DNA from: an uncultured Clostridium sp.
Lineage (GTDB): Bacteria > Bacillota > Clostridia > TANB77 > CAG-508
Direction: 5' to 3'
Length of the DNA stretch: 22,768 nucleotides
NCBI GenBank assembly: GCA_947426875.1
Contig: CANEFU010000002.1
Coordinates: 1 to 22,768 of the forward strand
Shown: in pieces, positions 22,741 to 22,768 of the stretch
Layout of the letters: the number at the start of each line of letters is the position of its first letter
How positions within the stretch are numbered: the first letter of the stretch is position 1
Program-made: the position numbers and the translations under genes
The notes under the pieces: generated by a model
What the model was told of the DNA's origin: nothing
The model's input: only the letters and a program-made list of their open reading frames with translations
Databases searched by the model: none

Positions 22741-22768
22741 ATTTAAAAAAGTAGTATGCTTTAAAATA

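Overview
The window is AT-rich DNA from a low-GC Bacillota, most likely an uncultivated gut-type member of class Clostridia. The reasons are strong AGGAGG-type ribosome binding sites, the Asp23/AmaP/DUF2273 envelope module, RemA, a two-domain rubrerythrin, and a gene order close to the Bacillus yloC-remA-gmk-rpoZ-(coaBC)-priA-def-fmt and yqhY-nusB-xseA-xseB blocks. Nearly everything is on the minus strand, so the text below runs from high to low coordinates.

Layout. 22740-20743: a large coiled-coil protein I do not recognise. 20678-19423: a secreted GH25 lysozyme with three LysM repeats, followed directly by a 107-base inverted repeat. 19226-18639: a helix-turn-helix protein. 18567-18485: tRNA-Leu(CAA). 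18280-15877: an accessory island with two genes of foreign codon use (a lipoprotein on minus and a small gene on plus with its own terminator), a decayed PemK/MazF-like toxin relic, a HIT hydrolase and a GNAT acetyltransferase broken by an in-frame TAG. 15659-15120: rubrerythrin with a near-consensus promoter. 15003-10737: the rsmE-(membrane protein)-yicC-remA-rpoZ-gmk-(ATP-grasp) operon. 10432-9454: an Rpn-type PD-(D/E)XK nuclease with its own promoter and terminator. 9350-5528: priA-def-fmt. 5376-72: asp23-amaP-DUF2273-nusB-xseA-xseB-yuiD-fhs, and then the start of another gene.

Main observation. Four host genes look broken (yuiD, priA, rpn and the GH25 lysozyme), and priA and the lysozyme each break twice. 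All six breaks have the same form: an in-frame CGG codon at which reading must move +1, skipping the C, so that GGA or GGG (Gly) is read and the conserved protein continues. I scanned every CGG on the coding strand of the host-like genes (about 6,400 codons). These six are the only in-frame CGG codons, so every host CGG is a frameshift site. The two genes with foreign codon use carry three ordinary in-frame CGG codons with no shift. Once the six bases are skipped, full-length PriA (755 aa, all helicase motifs), YuiD (146 aa), Rpn (325 aa) and a lysozyme with a proper signal peptide (417 aa) are restored. This suggests a genome in which CGG is no longer an ordinary Arg codon and C-GGR is decoded as Gly with a +1 shift. 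A systematic sequence artefact is the main alternative. I know of no described system of this kind, but I could not search for one.

How the genes work together. Most of the window is housekeeping: translation initiation and ribosome modification (fmt, def, rsmE), transcription (rpoZ, nusB), DNA replication restart and repair (priA, xseAB), nucleotide and one-carbon metabolism (gmk, fhs), and envelope homeostasis (asp23, amaP, DUF2273, remA, yuiD, lysozyme). Fhs and Fmt are linked through 10-formyl-THF, and Def removes the formyl group that Fmt adds.
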